DNA from: Gracilimonas sp031581265
GTDB lineage: Bacteria > Bacteroidota > Rhodothermia > Balneolales > Balneolaceae
Assembly (NCBI RefSeq): GCF_031581265.1
Contig: NZ_JAVLBQ010000001.1
Span: 62,001-126,000, forward strand
Direction: 5' to 3'
Length of the DNA: 64,000 nt
The notes under the pieces: generated by a model
Databases searched by the model: none
Seen by the model: the letters and a program-made list of their open reading frames with translations, nothing else
What the model was told of the DNA's origin: nothing
Shown: in pieces, positions 18,736-27,489 of the stretch
Layout of the letters: the number at the start of each line of letters is the position of its first letter
Numbering within the stretch: the stretch's first letter is position 1
Made by a program: the position numbers and the translations under genes

Positions 18736-19351
18736 TATGAAAGCATTAATAATTGTTGACGTTCAAAATGATTTTTGTCCCGGTGGCGCCCTTGAAGTTC
18801 CTGAAGGTGACACGGTAGTAAAGCCTATCAATAAGCTGATGGACTCTCTTGATTGTGTGGTACAAACCCAAGACTGGCATCCCTCCGATCATCTTTCCTT
18901 TGCTTCAAACCATGGCAATAAAGATCCATATGACACTATTGAGATGGAATATGGAGAACAGGTGTTATGGCCGGATCACTGCGTACAGGGAACGGAGGGT
19001 GCTGAATTTCACCCCGACCTTAAAAACAAACCCTCCCAACTGATTGTTCGAAAGGGATTTAGAAAAGACATCGATTCCTATTCTGCCTTTTTCGAAAACG
19101 ACCATGAGACGGTGACCGGACTCCATGGTTATCTGCAAGCCAGAAATATCGATGAGTTGGTCATTGCCGGGCTGGCCACTGACTTTTGTGTTAAATGGAC
19201 TGCCCTGGATGCACGAAAATTAGGGTATAAAGTTACCTTGGTTGAAAATGCCGTCCGAGGGATTGATATAGAAAGCTCTGTGGATGCAGCTTTTGATGAA
19301 ATGCGAGAAGCCGGGGTTGAATTTAAAAACTCCGGGGAGATTTCCGATTAA
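18728..19351 (+). CDS. pncA: nicotinamidase
   Basis: 207 residues from the ATG at 18728; the in-frame ATG at 18737 (MKALIIVDVQNDF) fits the family N-terminus better and also lies just after the pncB stop. The isochorismatase-fold triad is visible: Asp11 in VDVQNDF, Lys109 in VRKG, Cys154 in ATDFCVKWT. Metal ligands Asp49, His51 and His84 are also present (QDWHPSDH and WPDH). It hydrolyses nicotinamide to nicotinate, feeding PncB directly. The translational overlap with pncB and the 1-base gap to the following oxidoreductase suggest a three-gene unit. Confidence 0.95.
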   Translation: MPDMKALIIVDVQNDFCPGGALEVPEGDTVVKPINKLMDSLDCVVQTQDWHPSDHLSFASNHGNKDPYDTIEMEYGEQVLWPDHCVQGTEGAEFHPDLKNKPSQLIVRKGFRKDIDSYSAFFENDHETVTGLHGYLQARNIDELVIAGLATDFCVKWTALDARKLGYKVTLVENAVRGIDIESSVDAAFDEMREAGVEFKNSGEISD

Positions 19352-19352
19352 A

Positions 19353-20438
19353 TTGGCTGCTAAAAAGATTTTTGATTTTTGTGTATTTGGAGCCGGCCTC
19401 GCAGGTGTAGCGGTATCACAGAAGTTATTAGATGCCGGAGCTACAGTTTGTCTTTTTGATATTGCTGAAGTGGCATCAGGTGCTTCCGGTACTCCTTTGG
19501 GGATGGTAAATCCGGCTACAGGAAGAGGCGGCACCAAAGCATGGCGGGCTAAGAAATGCCTGGAATCGGTTACTGCAGATATTGAGTTCATTCAAACTCA
19601 AACCAATGATTCCTTTTATAAAAACACAGGTATTCTCCGTCCGGCCCAGGATGAGAATATGGCGGAACGGATGAAAAGTAATGCGCTGGAAAAAGACTGG
19701 CCTCAAGGTTGGTGTAAATGGTTAGATGCTAAAGAAGTCGCTGAGATTAACCCTGACTTACATTGTGTGAAAGGAGGAATGTGGCTGCCAAAAGGATTGA
19801 CGGTGAACGTTGCTAAATATCTGCAAACTAAAGTCCAATACCTGACAGAAAAGGGATTAACTCTTTTTGAAAATGCCAGCTATCTGATTGATCAAGATGA
19901 TAATTATACTGTAAATATTAGCGGTGAGCGAATCGTTAGCAAAAATCTCATCTTTACGGCCGGAAGTGAAACCGATAAAACCCAATTTTGGGATTTCCTA
20001 CCCCTTCACCCCATCAAAGGACAGTTGGCCATCTTTGAAACACCCAAAGCCGGCGACTTCGATTATTCCATATCAGCATTGGGATACATCGCCTCCATCT
20101 CCAAAACACGATTTATTGCCGGAAGTACCTATGAACATCACTATGACGACCTGGAACCAGACGAGGAAGGTCTTAATTATTTGAAGAAACGATTAGGCAA
20201 GGTTTATCCCGCTCTTTTTAAAGATGCGAAATTAGTTGATCAGTGGGCCGGTGTGAGAGCCTCTACTCCAAACCGAAAACCTTTTGTGGGACAGCACCCT
20301 GAATTTGAAAATATCTATGTATTTGCAGGATTAGGTTCCAAAGGGTTGCTGTATAGTGATTATCTCGGGGGACTGCTCGCCGAATATATAATGGAAGGAG
20401 CCTCCCTTCCACCGATGGTATCAGTCGAGAGGGTTTGA
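19353..20438 (+). CDS. DAO-family FAD oxidoreductase, MnmC C-domain-like
   Basis: 361 residues from a TTG at 19353, one base after the pncA stop. Upstream in-frame starts would overlap pncA by about 67 bases and add a non-conserved tail. The N-terminus has the dinucleotide fold CVFGAGLAGVAVSQ and FDIAEVASGASG, then GMVNPATGRGG, HPIKGQL, GVRASTPNRKPFVG and GLGSKGLLYS. These motifs resemble the FAD domain of MnmC, which oxidises the carboxymethylaminomethyl side chain of wobble uridine in tRNA. The methyltransferase half of bifunctional MnmC is absent, so it may be a stand-alone MnmC2-like enzyme or an amino-acid oxidase of the DAO family. Linkage to NAD salvage is unexplained. Confidence 0.75.
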   Translation: MAAKKIFDFCVFGAGLAGVAVSQKLLDAGATVCLFDIAEVASGASGTPLGMVNPATGRGGTKAWRAKKCLESVTADIEFIQTQTNDSFYKNTGILRPAQDENMAERMKSNALEKDWPQGWCKWLDAKEVAEINPDLHCVKGGMWLPKGLTVNVAKYLQTKVQYLTEKGLTLFENASYLIDQDDNYTVNISGERIVSKNLIFTAGSETDKTQFWDFLPLHPIKGQLAIFETPKAGDFDYSISALGYIASISKTRFIAGSTYEHHYDDLEPDEEGLNYLKKRLGKVYPALFKDAKLVDQWAGVRASTPNRKPFVGQHPEFENIYVFAGLGSKGLLYSDYLGGLLAEYIMEGASLPPMVSVERV

Positions 20439-21164
20439 TCTTTGAGTGATGGTTTTTAAAAAATCTACCCAATGCACGTCATTGCGAAGGATTCGGCGAC
20501 CGAACGGGAGCAAATCCTGCGCCTGTCCCGCACAATTTTGTCGGGGGCAATCTGTTTTCAATAAGAAACGCCTTCACTAACGCCTCGTTGTTAACCATGC
20601 GGGCTGTATTAGGGAGATCCCGGATCTGCATCTTCACTCCATTCCGATTTGTCCGGGATGACGGGCTTTTAGTTTTTGGGTGGTAGTTTTTAACAAATCG
20701 ACCCAAGGCCCGTCATCCCGCACGAAGTGCATACGGAGATGCGGGATCTCCTGCCATGAGAAATGTACCTTCCATTTCTTCGTTGATGAAACTCCCAAAC
20801 GGTATTAGGGAGATTGCCGCGTCTTTCACTATCCCAAACCTACCTTTTACATGGTTTCCTCCTCGCAATGACGGTCTTTTATTTGTTTAATCTTCGTATT
20901 CAAATTACTCCCCACAACCCGTCATCGCGAGGAGGCTGTTTGCTGCTATTCGAGCTTTATCGCTTGCCGACGTGGCGATCTGTTTAATTGTAGCAACTCC
21001 ATTGCCAACGTCAGGTTGTTAGGCATCACAGCCTTACATTATGCTTGGTGGGCGCCTAACAAAGACGGCCTTTTATTGGTTATTCAGGAACACATGCCCA
21101 TAAAAAAAGCCCGAATCAGTTGATTCGAGCTTCTAAGCATTCTGCTTTAATTAAGTACTACCTC
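20439..21164. repeat. 726-base intergenic region of degraded CGTCATTGCGAG-type repeats
   Basis: No credible gene. The characteristic core recurs in both orientations: 20477-20490 (cgtcattgcgaagg), 20652-20665 (complement type, cgggatgacggg), 20709-20725 (cccgtcatcccgc), 20861-20874 (cctcgcaatgacgg) and 20919-20935 (ccgtcatcgcgaggagg). Between copies are variants of GGGAGATC and GCGGGATCTCC. These are remnants of palindromic intergenic elements found in many bacteria. The 3' end carries the terminator of the following minus-strand gene. Confidence 0.7.
21102..21132 (-). terminator. intrinsic terminator of the 21165 lipoprotein gene
   Basis: Stem of 12 bp with one mismatch (AAGCCCGAATCA at 21107-21118, TGATTCGAGCTT at 21121-21132) with a tight loop. 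On the minus strand it is followed by seven T (complement of 21102-21108). It sits about 33 bases past the stop codon. Confidence 0.85.
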
Positions 21165-22799
21165 CTACTCACAAATATCCGCAACTTGTTCGGTATAGGA
21201 AGTAGTTGATCCGTTAATAGTCACTGTTCGTTTCCGATTTTCATTATCAATCTTTATGATAAAGTCATAATTCACGCCGTTTATGACATTCGAGATCTCA
21301 AAACTGCCACCTTCAACCCGGCCGTTATCGTCTTCATTTTGATTCCACTGGATATTCCTTGCCGTTCTCCAAGACTTTCCTTGTCCTTCCGTTCCTGCTC
21401 TCCTATAAAGGATAGAAGCAGAGGGTACATCTGTAACCGTAATTTTTTGCCCGCTCGGGCAAGTTAAACCCACTTCAATTATAGCAGAATCTATTGTTTC
21501 AGCAGGAGGCGCAGGTAGATCAACCGTTGGATTTGAAGTTCCACATACATCAATGGACTCTTCATAAATGTCATTTGCTAAGGTAGCTCTTATTGTCTTA
21601 CTTCCTCTTGTGATATTTCTTAGCTGAAGCACATTTCTGCCAGCTTGTAAGTCTGCACTCCGAAAAAATCCACGTTCGGTAATTCGTACAGGAATAATAC
21701 CTTCATTTCCATTGCGATTAAAAGTCAGAGATGAGTTGCAGGGCTGTTCAGAAAAATAAACTAAGGCGGCAGATCTGAATATTTCTGAATTCAAAGCGTA
21801 CCTCAGACTTACACGACCATCCGGTAAATTTGTAATCTGAGGATTTGAATAAAGAATAACACGTTCAGCTGTGGTTGGACTAATGAAGGCCAATCGTAAT
21901 AGCTGCTGGAGTTCCCTATAGGTAGAACCATTCAGAACAAAATTCAAAATGTAAGAACCATCGTTTAACTGATTCCCATTGGCTGCTATTTTACCGCTTC
22001 CGCCCTGTACATTAGTTGCAATTTTTCCTGAAGCATCTGTAATGGTTAAATCCATAGCTCCCAACAAGGTCACTGCAGAGTCTCCTACATTCTCCACTAA
22101 TTCATCAGGAACAGCCTCAACCGCTAACGCTTCATTTGGACTGTAGTAAATTGCACTGGATTCGAGTGAGCCGGTTAATGCTACACCGTTTTGATCTGTA
22201 AACATACTTCCCTTAGCTACTTCAACAGAACTACCGGTTTCTTCTCCTGAGTTATCAGTAGTATTGCTCAGCTCTATATTAATATCTTCATTAGTAACAC
22301 CACTTTCGTCAGCAGACCCGGCAACCCCTTCTTCAATTTCAACTCCTGAGGGTGGCGCACTTTTCTTAATCATATTGATCGTAAAATTATTTGCCCCTTC
22401 ATCTGCAACAGAGATAGTCTTAACAGCTGATAAGTATCCATTAGCTTGAAGTCTTAACTGAATTTGAGCAGGATTTGATTCACTTGGAGCAACGCTGTTG
22501 TCAATTCCAAAATTTAGGATTCCATCTCCTACCTCTCGCTGACTGATAGGATCGCTGTAAATGTCAATGATATCAGAGCTATTTTCTCCCCCAAAATTTG
22601 CTGTCACATTATTGCTGATGAACTCCCCGGTAGCGGCATCAATCAATTGTACCGTTACCGATGTATTTATGGGTTCAAGTTCCACCAACACACCAAAGTC
22701 ATCGGCGGCATCGGTGAGTCCTGAAAAATCACAGCTGTTCAAACTCACAGCTAAAACTCCAAGCAACGCTAATGAGTATATTTTCTTTATTAGTTTCAT
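21165..22799 (-). CDS. lipoprotein of unknown function
   Basis: 544 residues. The signal peptide ends at LNSC (Cys23). I do not recognise the family. It starts with a beta-rich domain containing an SVTVQLIDAATGEFI segment like a carboxypeptidase-regulatory/prealbumin fold (about 40-145), then a Ser/Thr/Glu-rich stretch (about 150-200), and further beta-strands. The last 120 residues contain two separated cysteines (in GLTCPSG and VADICE) that could form a disulfide. No catalytic motif is visible. It is followed by a strong terminator and preceded by an outer-membrane barrel gene on the same strand 44 bases away, so the two may be co-transcribed and act together at the outer membrane. Confidence 0.7.
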   Translation of the reverse strand: MKLIKKIYSLALLGVLAVSLNSCDFSGLTDAADDFGVLVELEPINTSVTVQLIDAATGEFISNNVTANFGGENSSDIIDIYSDPISQREVGDGILNFGIDNSVAPSESNPAQIQLRLQANGYLSAVKTISVADEGANNFTINMIKKSAPPSGVEIEEGVAGSADESGVTNEDINIELSNTTDNSGEETGSSVEVAKGSMFTDQNGVALTGSLESSAIYYSPNEALAVEAVPDELVENVGDSAVTLLGAMDLTITDASGKIATNVQGGSGKIAANGNQLNDGSYILNFVLNGSTYRELQQLLRLAFISPTTAERVILYSNPQITNLPDGRVSLRYALNSEIFRSAALVYFSEQPCNSSLTFNRNGNEGIIPVRITERGFFRSADLQAGRNVLQLRNITRGSKTIRATLANDIYEESIDVCGTSNPTVDLPAPPAETIDSAIIEVGLTCPSGQKITVTDVPSASILYRRAGTEGQGKSWRTARNIQWNQNEDDNGRVEGGSFEISNVINGVNYDFIIKIDNENRKRTVTINGSTTSYTEQVADICE

Positions 22800-22843
22800 A
22801 GGTATAGTCTTTTTTGTTAATACTCTTTTGATATTCTTGGTAA

Positions 22844-23503
22844 TTAGAAGCGGTATGTTAAACCCAGGTTCAATACCGGATAGAATTTGAAATCTTTAAG
22901 TCCGTCTTCAAAATCCTGATCCTGGTTAGCTGTCGGGGCAATCATACCGGTCCCTTCCATCGTCACATTCGGAGAGTTGGTGTACATGGCACCCAATTCA
23001 ACATTGAGCTTAAGCTTGTTGCCTTTGGCTACTGGATTACCGAATCCAAGTCCGGCATACGGGACAATCTTGGATTCGTAATCCACTTTAGCTCTCAGCG
23101 ATCCGAGTCGATCCGGCTCAAACGTCTTGGTGTCACTGAACTCGTAGGGCTCGTTGGGTGTGGCCCCGCCATCAATGATAAAATCATGGTAGAAAATCCC
23201 GCCGGAGAGTTTAAGTCCTTTGCTGAATGGATAAAAGTCCACAATGGCTCCGACCGAGGTTACATCACTGGTCATATCGTAGGCAATATCCGGATCATCA
23301 TCATACACCCCGTCCATATCGTAAGAGAAAAAAGTTCCCGAGACGCGAGCGTTAAGTTTGTCGTTTACGGAGTAGGTGAAATCTCCACCAATTCCTGCAG
23401 AACCGGCTTTTATTCCTACTGCCATCTGGGCATTTGCAAACTCGGTCGTGAGAAAGAATACCCCTACAATTATTAAAATTCGAGTTGTAAATGTCTTATT
23501 CAT
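22844..23503 (-). CDS. outer-membrane beta-barrel protein
   Basis: 219 residues with a signal peptide (about 1-25, ending ANAQ). The mature part alternates hydrophobic and polar residues in strands separated by acidic loops (DGVYDDDPDIAYD, NQDQDFEDG) and ends in LGLTYRF, a terminal phenylalanine as recognised by the BAM insertion machinery. The size suggests an eight-stranded barrel like OmpW or OmpX. Function unknown: adhesion, small-molecule passage or structural. It is the first gene of the apparent pair with the downstream lipoprotein. Its 5' leader contains an imperfect hairpin near 23535-23565 with G-U-type mismatches. Confidence 0.8.
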   Translation of the reverse strand: MNKTFTTRILIIVGVFFLTTEFANAQMAVGIKAGSAGIGGDFTYSVNDKLNARVSGTFFSYDMDGVYDDDPDIAYDMTSDVTSVGAIVDFYPFSKGLKLSGGIFYHDFIIDGGATPNEPYEFSDTKTFEPDRLGSLRAKVDYESKIVPYAGLGFGNPVAKGNKLKLNVELGAMYTNSPNVTMEGTGMIAPTANQDQDFEDGLKDFKFYPVLNLGLTYRF

Positions 23504-23995
23504 ATGTGTACCTGGATGTTTATTATTTTATAGTTGAAAAAGGTCGTTCCGATGAAACGGTCTTTATCTATTATATTTTTGATAAAGAGTTGAATTGGAG
23601 CAGTAATAATACCAATCAACCATCCCTTCTACATTTAATCTTATTCTATATTTCTATTTTACGGGCAATTAACCTATGTTTTTTTAACAATTCAATTTTA
23701 CTGTTAATATTTTAAAAATGCACCCTTTATTTCAAATCAAACATTAATTTATGTTTTGGTAACCGTATCCGTTTTTACACTTACTCTTCGGAAAACGATG
23801 TACATTTATCCGCCTATTGATAGTACATATTTAAAGTGATACGCACCATAGGCAGTAATGCCCAAAACATATTAGGTAGTAGTACTTATGTATTTTCACG
23901 TAACATTATGATGAGCTAAACTGAAATATCAATTCTCTTACATATTCAGTATTTTTGAAGCTTCTCAGAATTACCAAAATTAATAATCTTATTTA
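23504..23995. other. AT-rich divergent intergenic region (OMP gene / lysS)
   Basis: 492 bases, very AT-rich, with no gene. It must hold the promoters of the outer-membrane barrel gene (leftward) and of lysS (rightward). Apart from a -7-like element before lysS and a weak hairpin at 23535-23565, I see nothing definite. Confidence 0.6.
23950..23957 (+). promoter_or_regulatory. candidate -7 element TATTTTTG for lysS
   Basis: Fits TAnnTTTG and lies 39 bases upstream of the lysS ATG. No clear -33 TTG at 19-21 bases further up. Confidence 0.3.
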
Positions 23996-25540
23996 ATGTC
24001 AGACCAAGAATTATCCCTTTCAGAACAAGAAGAAATTCGCCGGGAAAAATTGCAGCAATTACAAGAGTTAGGAGTGAATCCCTACCCTTATTCTTTTGAC
24101 GCCACCCATACCTCCAAACAGATCTTAGATAATGAAACTGAACTCATTCGGGATGAGGATAATCCTGATACGGATACCGTTGTTGTAGCCGGTCGTGTTA
24201 TGACCAAACGAGTGATGGGGAAAGCGGCCTTCTTCAATTTACAGGATTCGGAAGGGACCATTCAGGTGTATATACGCCGGGATGATGTAGCCACAGAAGA
24301 ACTCGGAACTGACAACTACAATAAGGTCTTCAAAAAGCTCGTGGATATTGGGGATTTTGTAGGCATCAAAGGATTTGTTTTTAAGACGGGCACTAATGAA
24401 ACGACGGTTCATGCGGAAGAATTTACCTTCTTAGGCAAGACAATCCGTCCTATCCCCACTCCCAAAGAGGAAACGACGGAAGATGGGGAAACCATCATCC
24501 ACGATGCCTTCACCGATAAAGAACAGCGCTATCGCATGCGTTATGTGGATTTAATTGTGAATCCAGAAGTTCGCAAAACCTTTCAGCAGCGAACGGATAT
24601 GGTTCAAACCATGCGTAACATCATGAATGAGAAAGGGTATCTTGAAGTGGAGACGCCTATCCTGCAACCTGTTTATGGTGGTGCAGCTGCTAAACCTTTT
24701 GTAACCCACCACAATGCGTTGGATATGGATCTGTACCTACGAATTGCCAATGAGCTTTACCTGAAGCGTTTGATTGTAGGCGGATATGACGGCGTGTATG
24801 AATTTTCAAAAGATTTCCGGAATGAAGGGCTTTCCCGTTTCCATAATCCTGAATTCACCCAGGTTGAGCTATATGTGGCTTACAAAGATTACAACTGGAT
24901 GATGGAGTTCACCGAAAACATGCTGAAGCAAGTGGCCCTGAAACTGCATGGTTCTACTAAGGTTCAGGTTGGTGAGAATGAAATTGATTTTAAAACTCCC
25001 TGGCCACGCATCCCATTATTTGAAGCCATTGAAAAGGAAACCGGTCATGATCTCTACGGCAAAGATCTGGATGAACTAAAAGCCATTGCCAAAGAATTGC
25101 ATATCGAAATGGATGAGTCTTTCGGTGCCGGTAAAATCATCGATGAGATTTTTGGGGAATTTGTGGAAGGCAAACTTATTCAACCGACTTTCATTACGGA
25201 TTACCCGATTGAAATGAGTCCCCTTACCAAAAAGCACCGTTCCAAAGAAGGATTGGTGGAGCGATTTGAAGCGATTTGCAACGGGAAGGAAATTGCCAAT
25301 GCATATACCGAGCTTAATGACCCAATCGATCAACGGGAACGACTCGAAGAACAAGCCAAACTACGCGCCGGTGGCGATGAAGAAGCGATGACCATCGACG
25401 AAGATTTCATCCGTGCCCTGGAATATGGAATGCCTCCAACGGCCGGAATCGGTATTGGTATTGATAGATTGGCGATGATCATGACGAATTCTGATTCTAT
25501 CCGGGATGTACTGTTCTTCCCTCAAATGAAACCTGAGTAG
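23996..25540 (+). CDS. lysS: lysyl-tRNA synthetase, class II
   Basis: 514 residues, typical length. An N-terminal OB fold (about 55-165) for anticodon binding is followed by the class II catalytic core. Motif 2 is visible as the FRNEG...RFHNPEFTQVELYVAY region (about 275-300), and motif 3 as GIGIGIDRLAMIMT near the end. It charges tRNA-Lys with lysine in the cytoplasm. ATG start at 23996 preceded by an A/T-rich leader without a Shine-Dalgarno sequence, as usual for Bacteroidota. A LolC/E-type permease follows after 124 bases. Confidence 0.97.
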   Translation: MSDQELSLSEQEEIRREKLQQLQELGVNPYPYSFDATHTSKQILDNETELIRDEDNPDTDTVVVAGRVMTKRVMGKAAFFNLQDSEGTIQVYIRRDDVATEELGTDNYNKVFKKLVDIGDFVGIKGFVFKTGTNETTVHAEEFTFLGKTIRPIPTPKEETTEDGETIIHDAFTDKEQRYRMRYVDLIVNPEVRKTFQQRTDMVQTMRNIMNEKGYLEVETPILQPVYGGAAAKPFVTHHNALDMDLYLRIANELYLKRLIVGGYDGVYEFSKDFRNEGLSRFHNPEFTQVELYVAYKDYNWMMEFTENMLKQVALKLHGSTKVQVGENEIDFKTPWPRIPLFEAIEKETGHDLYGKDLDELKAIAKELHIEMDESFGAGKIIDEIFGEFVEGKLIQPTFITDYPIEMSPLTKKHRSKEGLVERFEAICNGKEIANAYTELNDPIDQRERLEEQAKLRAGGDEEAMTIDEDFIRALEYGMPPTAGIGIGIDRLAMIMTNSDSIRDVLFFPQMKPE

Positions 25541-25664
25541 GTTATTTGTTAATGGTATATTCGTTAACAGGCTGTCTTTAAGTCTATTCCAAAAATATAA
25601 CTGAAGGTTTATCAGGATCATACAGAAACCGCTTAACAATTAACGAATAACCAATAACTAAAGC

Positions 25665-26891
25665 ATGAAATTTGAATGGTATCTGGCAAAGCGATATTTC
25701 AAGGGATCCCGAAAAAGTTCGGGATTTCTTTCCTTTATCAAATATATGTCGATTGCCGGTATCGCCATTGGTGCAGCCGGACTGCTAATCGCTCTTTCTA
25801 TTGTTCATGGATTTAAGTCTACCATCAATGGCAAGATCATGGACTTTGCCCCTCATGTAACCATCAGTACCTTCACCGATCGGCCTATGGATCGTGCTGA
25901 TACCTTGTTGACACATCTGGACCAATATCCTCAAATTGAAAGCAAACAGGCTATTGTGCAGGGACAGGTTATGATTCAGACCCGGGATAACGTCACCGGC
26001 ACCACCATAAAAGGTGTGGATGCGGAACAACCTGATTTTGGAGTTGGAAACTATCTTGCCAGCGGTACCTTTGATTTAAAAGTTGATCCTGATGGATTCC
26101 CAGGCATTATTCTTGGGGCACAATTAGCTCAACAACTTCAAGCTGATGTCGGGTCGATCATTACCGTGTACACTATTGAAGGAGACCCTACCCTCCTCAA
26201 TTCCCCGGAAATAAAACAATTCAGGCTAACTGGAATCTACGAGACTGGTATCGATCTTTTTGATGATGTCTTTGCTATGGTTGAACGAAAGCATACCCGA
26301 CAACTTTTCAATTTCAGTGAAACTCAGGCCAGTGCTGTAGAAATACGATTAAAAGATGACGAGAAGATTAATTCTTTTACTGCTGAATTAAATAAGCAGC
26401 TTATTTTTCCTTACTTCAATGAACCCATTTATTCTGTTTTCGGTAATATCTTTGCCTGGGTTGAATTACAAGAAAATATGATTCCTTTGGTTATCAGCGG
26501 TATGATCATCGTGGCTGCCTTCAACCTGATTGGCGCTATCCTAATGATGGTACTGGAGCGTACCCGCGATATAGGGATATTGAAAACCATTGGGAGTAAA
26601 TCGAAAGCCATCCGAAAGACTTTTATGCTTGAAGGGATGATGGTTGCGGCCATTGGTCTTGGGATAGGGATTATTATCTCTCTTATCTTCTATTATTTGC
26701 AGCTTAATTATCAAATTATTCCGCTCTCCCAGGAAAATTATTATATGGCCTATGTTCCGGTGGAACCTCATCTGCTGGATTTCCTGATTGTTTCTGTGGT
26801 CACAGTATTCCTATCCGGATTAGCCTCTTGGTTCCCTGCCCGAATCGCTGCCAATACCGATCCCGTCAAGGTTATTTCCTTCGGCCGATAA
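25665..26891 (+). CDS. LolC/LolE-family ABC transporter permease (FtsX domain)
   Basis: 408 residues. The N-terminus (WYLAKRYFKGSRKS then FIKYMSIAGIAIGAAGLLIALSI) is the LolC/E signature. Transmembrane helix 1 (about 25-48) is followed by a periplasmic MacB_PCD-type domain (about 50-250) and three C-terminal helices (about 270-295, 322-345, 375-397) with the FtsX motif ERTRDIGILKTIGSK, the coupling loop to the ATPase. It probably extracts lipoproteins from the inner membrane for transfer to the outer membrane. No LolD ATPase lies beside it, so it must use one encoded elsewhere. The many lipoproteins in this window are consistent with such a system. Confidence 0.88.
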   Translation: MKFEWYLAKRYFKGSRKSSGFLSFIKYMSIAGIAIGAAGLLIALSIVHGFKSTINGKIMDFAPHVTISTFTDRPMDRADTLLTHLDQYPQIESKQAIVQGQVMIQTRDNVTGTTIKGVDAEQPDFGVGNYLASGTFDLKVDPDGFPGIILGAQLAQQLQADVGSIITVYTIEGDPTLLNSPEIKQFRLTGIYETGIDLFDDVFAMVERKHTRQLFNFSETQASAVEIRLKDDEKINSFTAELNKQLIFPYFNEPIYSVFGNIFAWVELQENMIPLVISGMIIVAAFNLIGAILMMVLERTRDIGILKTIGSKSKAIRKTFMLEGMMVAAIGLGIGIIISLIFYYLQLNYQIIPLSQENYYMAYVPVEPHLLDFLIVSVVTVFLSGLASWFPARIAANTDPVKVISFGR

Positions 26892-26900
26892 TACCGTACC

Positions 26901-26917
26901 TCGGCTCGCTGAGCCGA
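26901..26917 (+). terminator. hairpin after the LolC/E-type permease gene
   Basis: TCGGCTC-GCT-GAGCCGA is a perfect 7-bp stem, 10 bases after the stop codon. No T-run follows, so termination would be weak or factor-assisted. Confidence 0.35.
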
Positions 26918-27037
26918 AATGGTTTAACCGGCAAACAACTTTGGAAGCAAACAAAACCTATATTAGAACTCCACATCTCAAAAAGTCCTCTTCAAAAATA
27001 AATAAGTCAGGATAAAACTTCGTGAAGCTTAGTGTCC

Positions 27038-27077
27038 TTGTGCCTTTGTGGTAAAAAGGAAGGCCACGAAGGCACAA
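27038..27077. repeat. inverted repeat TTGTGCCTTTGTGG / CCACGAAGGCACAA
   Basis: Two 14-base arms with one mismatch, 12 bases apart, inside a purine/pyrimidine-skewed block. The sequence type recurs in many Bacteroidota intergenic regions, often near GxxExxY genes, but no such gene is recognisable here. Confidence 0.5.
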
Positions 27078-27275
27078 AGCCACCAAGAATCACAAAGGGG
27101 AAAGCAGAATTAAGGATGGAGTCGAAAAAGAAAATTGAGCTTATTGAAAATTTGAACACTAACTGGGAAGAAATTGCTAAGGACTGGTTTTCTTGAATAC
27201 CCTCAATAGTTGTCACCCAGAGCGGTAAAAGAATTTGGGGGGGCTGGTGGTATAACGCGAAGGGTCTCAATGGTT

Positions 27276-27325
27276 GATCTGGCAGGTAGTGTTGGCGAGT
27301 GAGATCCCTCGTGTAAGGTCGGGTT
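27276..27325 (+). repeat. dispersed repeat, copy 1 (inverted copy at 36861-36914)
   Basis: Contains tggcaggtagtgtt and gagatccctcgtgt. The reverse complement of 36861-36914 reads tggcaggtagtatt and gaaatccctcgtgt at matching spacing. I see no terminal structure or coding capacity. Confidence 0.5.
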
Positions 27326-27423
27326 TTCTTTGGCTAATTTTGGGCACTCGGGATGACAGCTTTTGGGGTTGTAGTACTATTAGTTTGGAAGCTCCTATTC
27401 CCTAAGAATAAATTTTAACCCAT

Positions 27424-27451
27424 AAAAAAGGGCGGATAAACTATCCGCCCT
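27424..27451 (-). terminator. intrinsic terminator of ald
   Basis: Perfect 10-bp GC-rich stem AGGGCGGATA / TATCCGCCCT (27429-27438, 27442-27451) with a 3-base loop. On the minus strand it is followed by six T. It lies about 39 bases past the ald stop. Confidence 0.9.
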
Positions 27452-27489
27452 ACTGGTAATATCATAGACTAATGAATTTGAGACCGATA

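Larger units (their letters stand above)
26892..27489. repeat. 598-base intergenic region with composite repeats
   Basis: No credible gene. It contains a perfect GC-rich hairpin just past the permease gene (26901-26917), an inverted repeat TTGTGCCTTTGTGG / CCACGAAGGCACAA (27038-27051 and 27064-27077) of a type widespread in Bacteroidota intergenic DNA, a segment with GTCACCCAGAGCG (27211-27223), a dispersed repeat shared with 36861-36914, and the alanine dehydrogenase terminator at the right end. Confidence 0.6.

Noticed and set aside
19284..19352. Earlier start of the FAD oxidoreductase within pncA
   Set aside because: It would overlap pncA by about 67 bases, and the conserved nucleotide fold begins just after the TTG at 19353.
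19353..20438. Bifunctional MnmC
   Set aside because: Only the FAD domain is present; the N-terminal methyltransferase half of MnmC is missing and is not encoded next door.
27117..27196. Short plus-strand peptide beginning MESKKKIELIENL, considered as a GxxExxY-related remnant
   Set aside because: Only about 26 codons, no GxxExxY motif, and no conserved downstream part.
27007..27270. Minus-strand frame of 87 codons in the repeat block
   Set aside because: It is made of intergenic repeat sequence (CCACGAAGGCACAA type), with no protein-like pattern.
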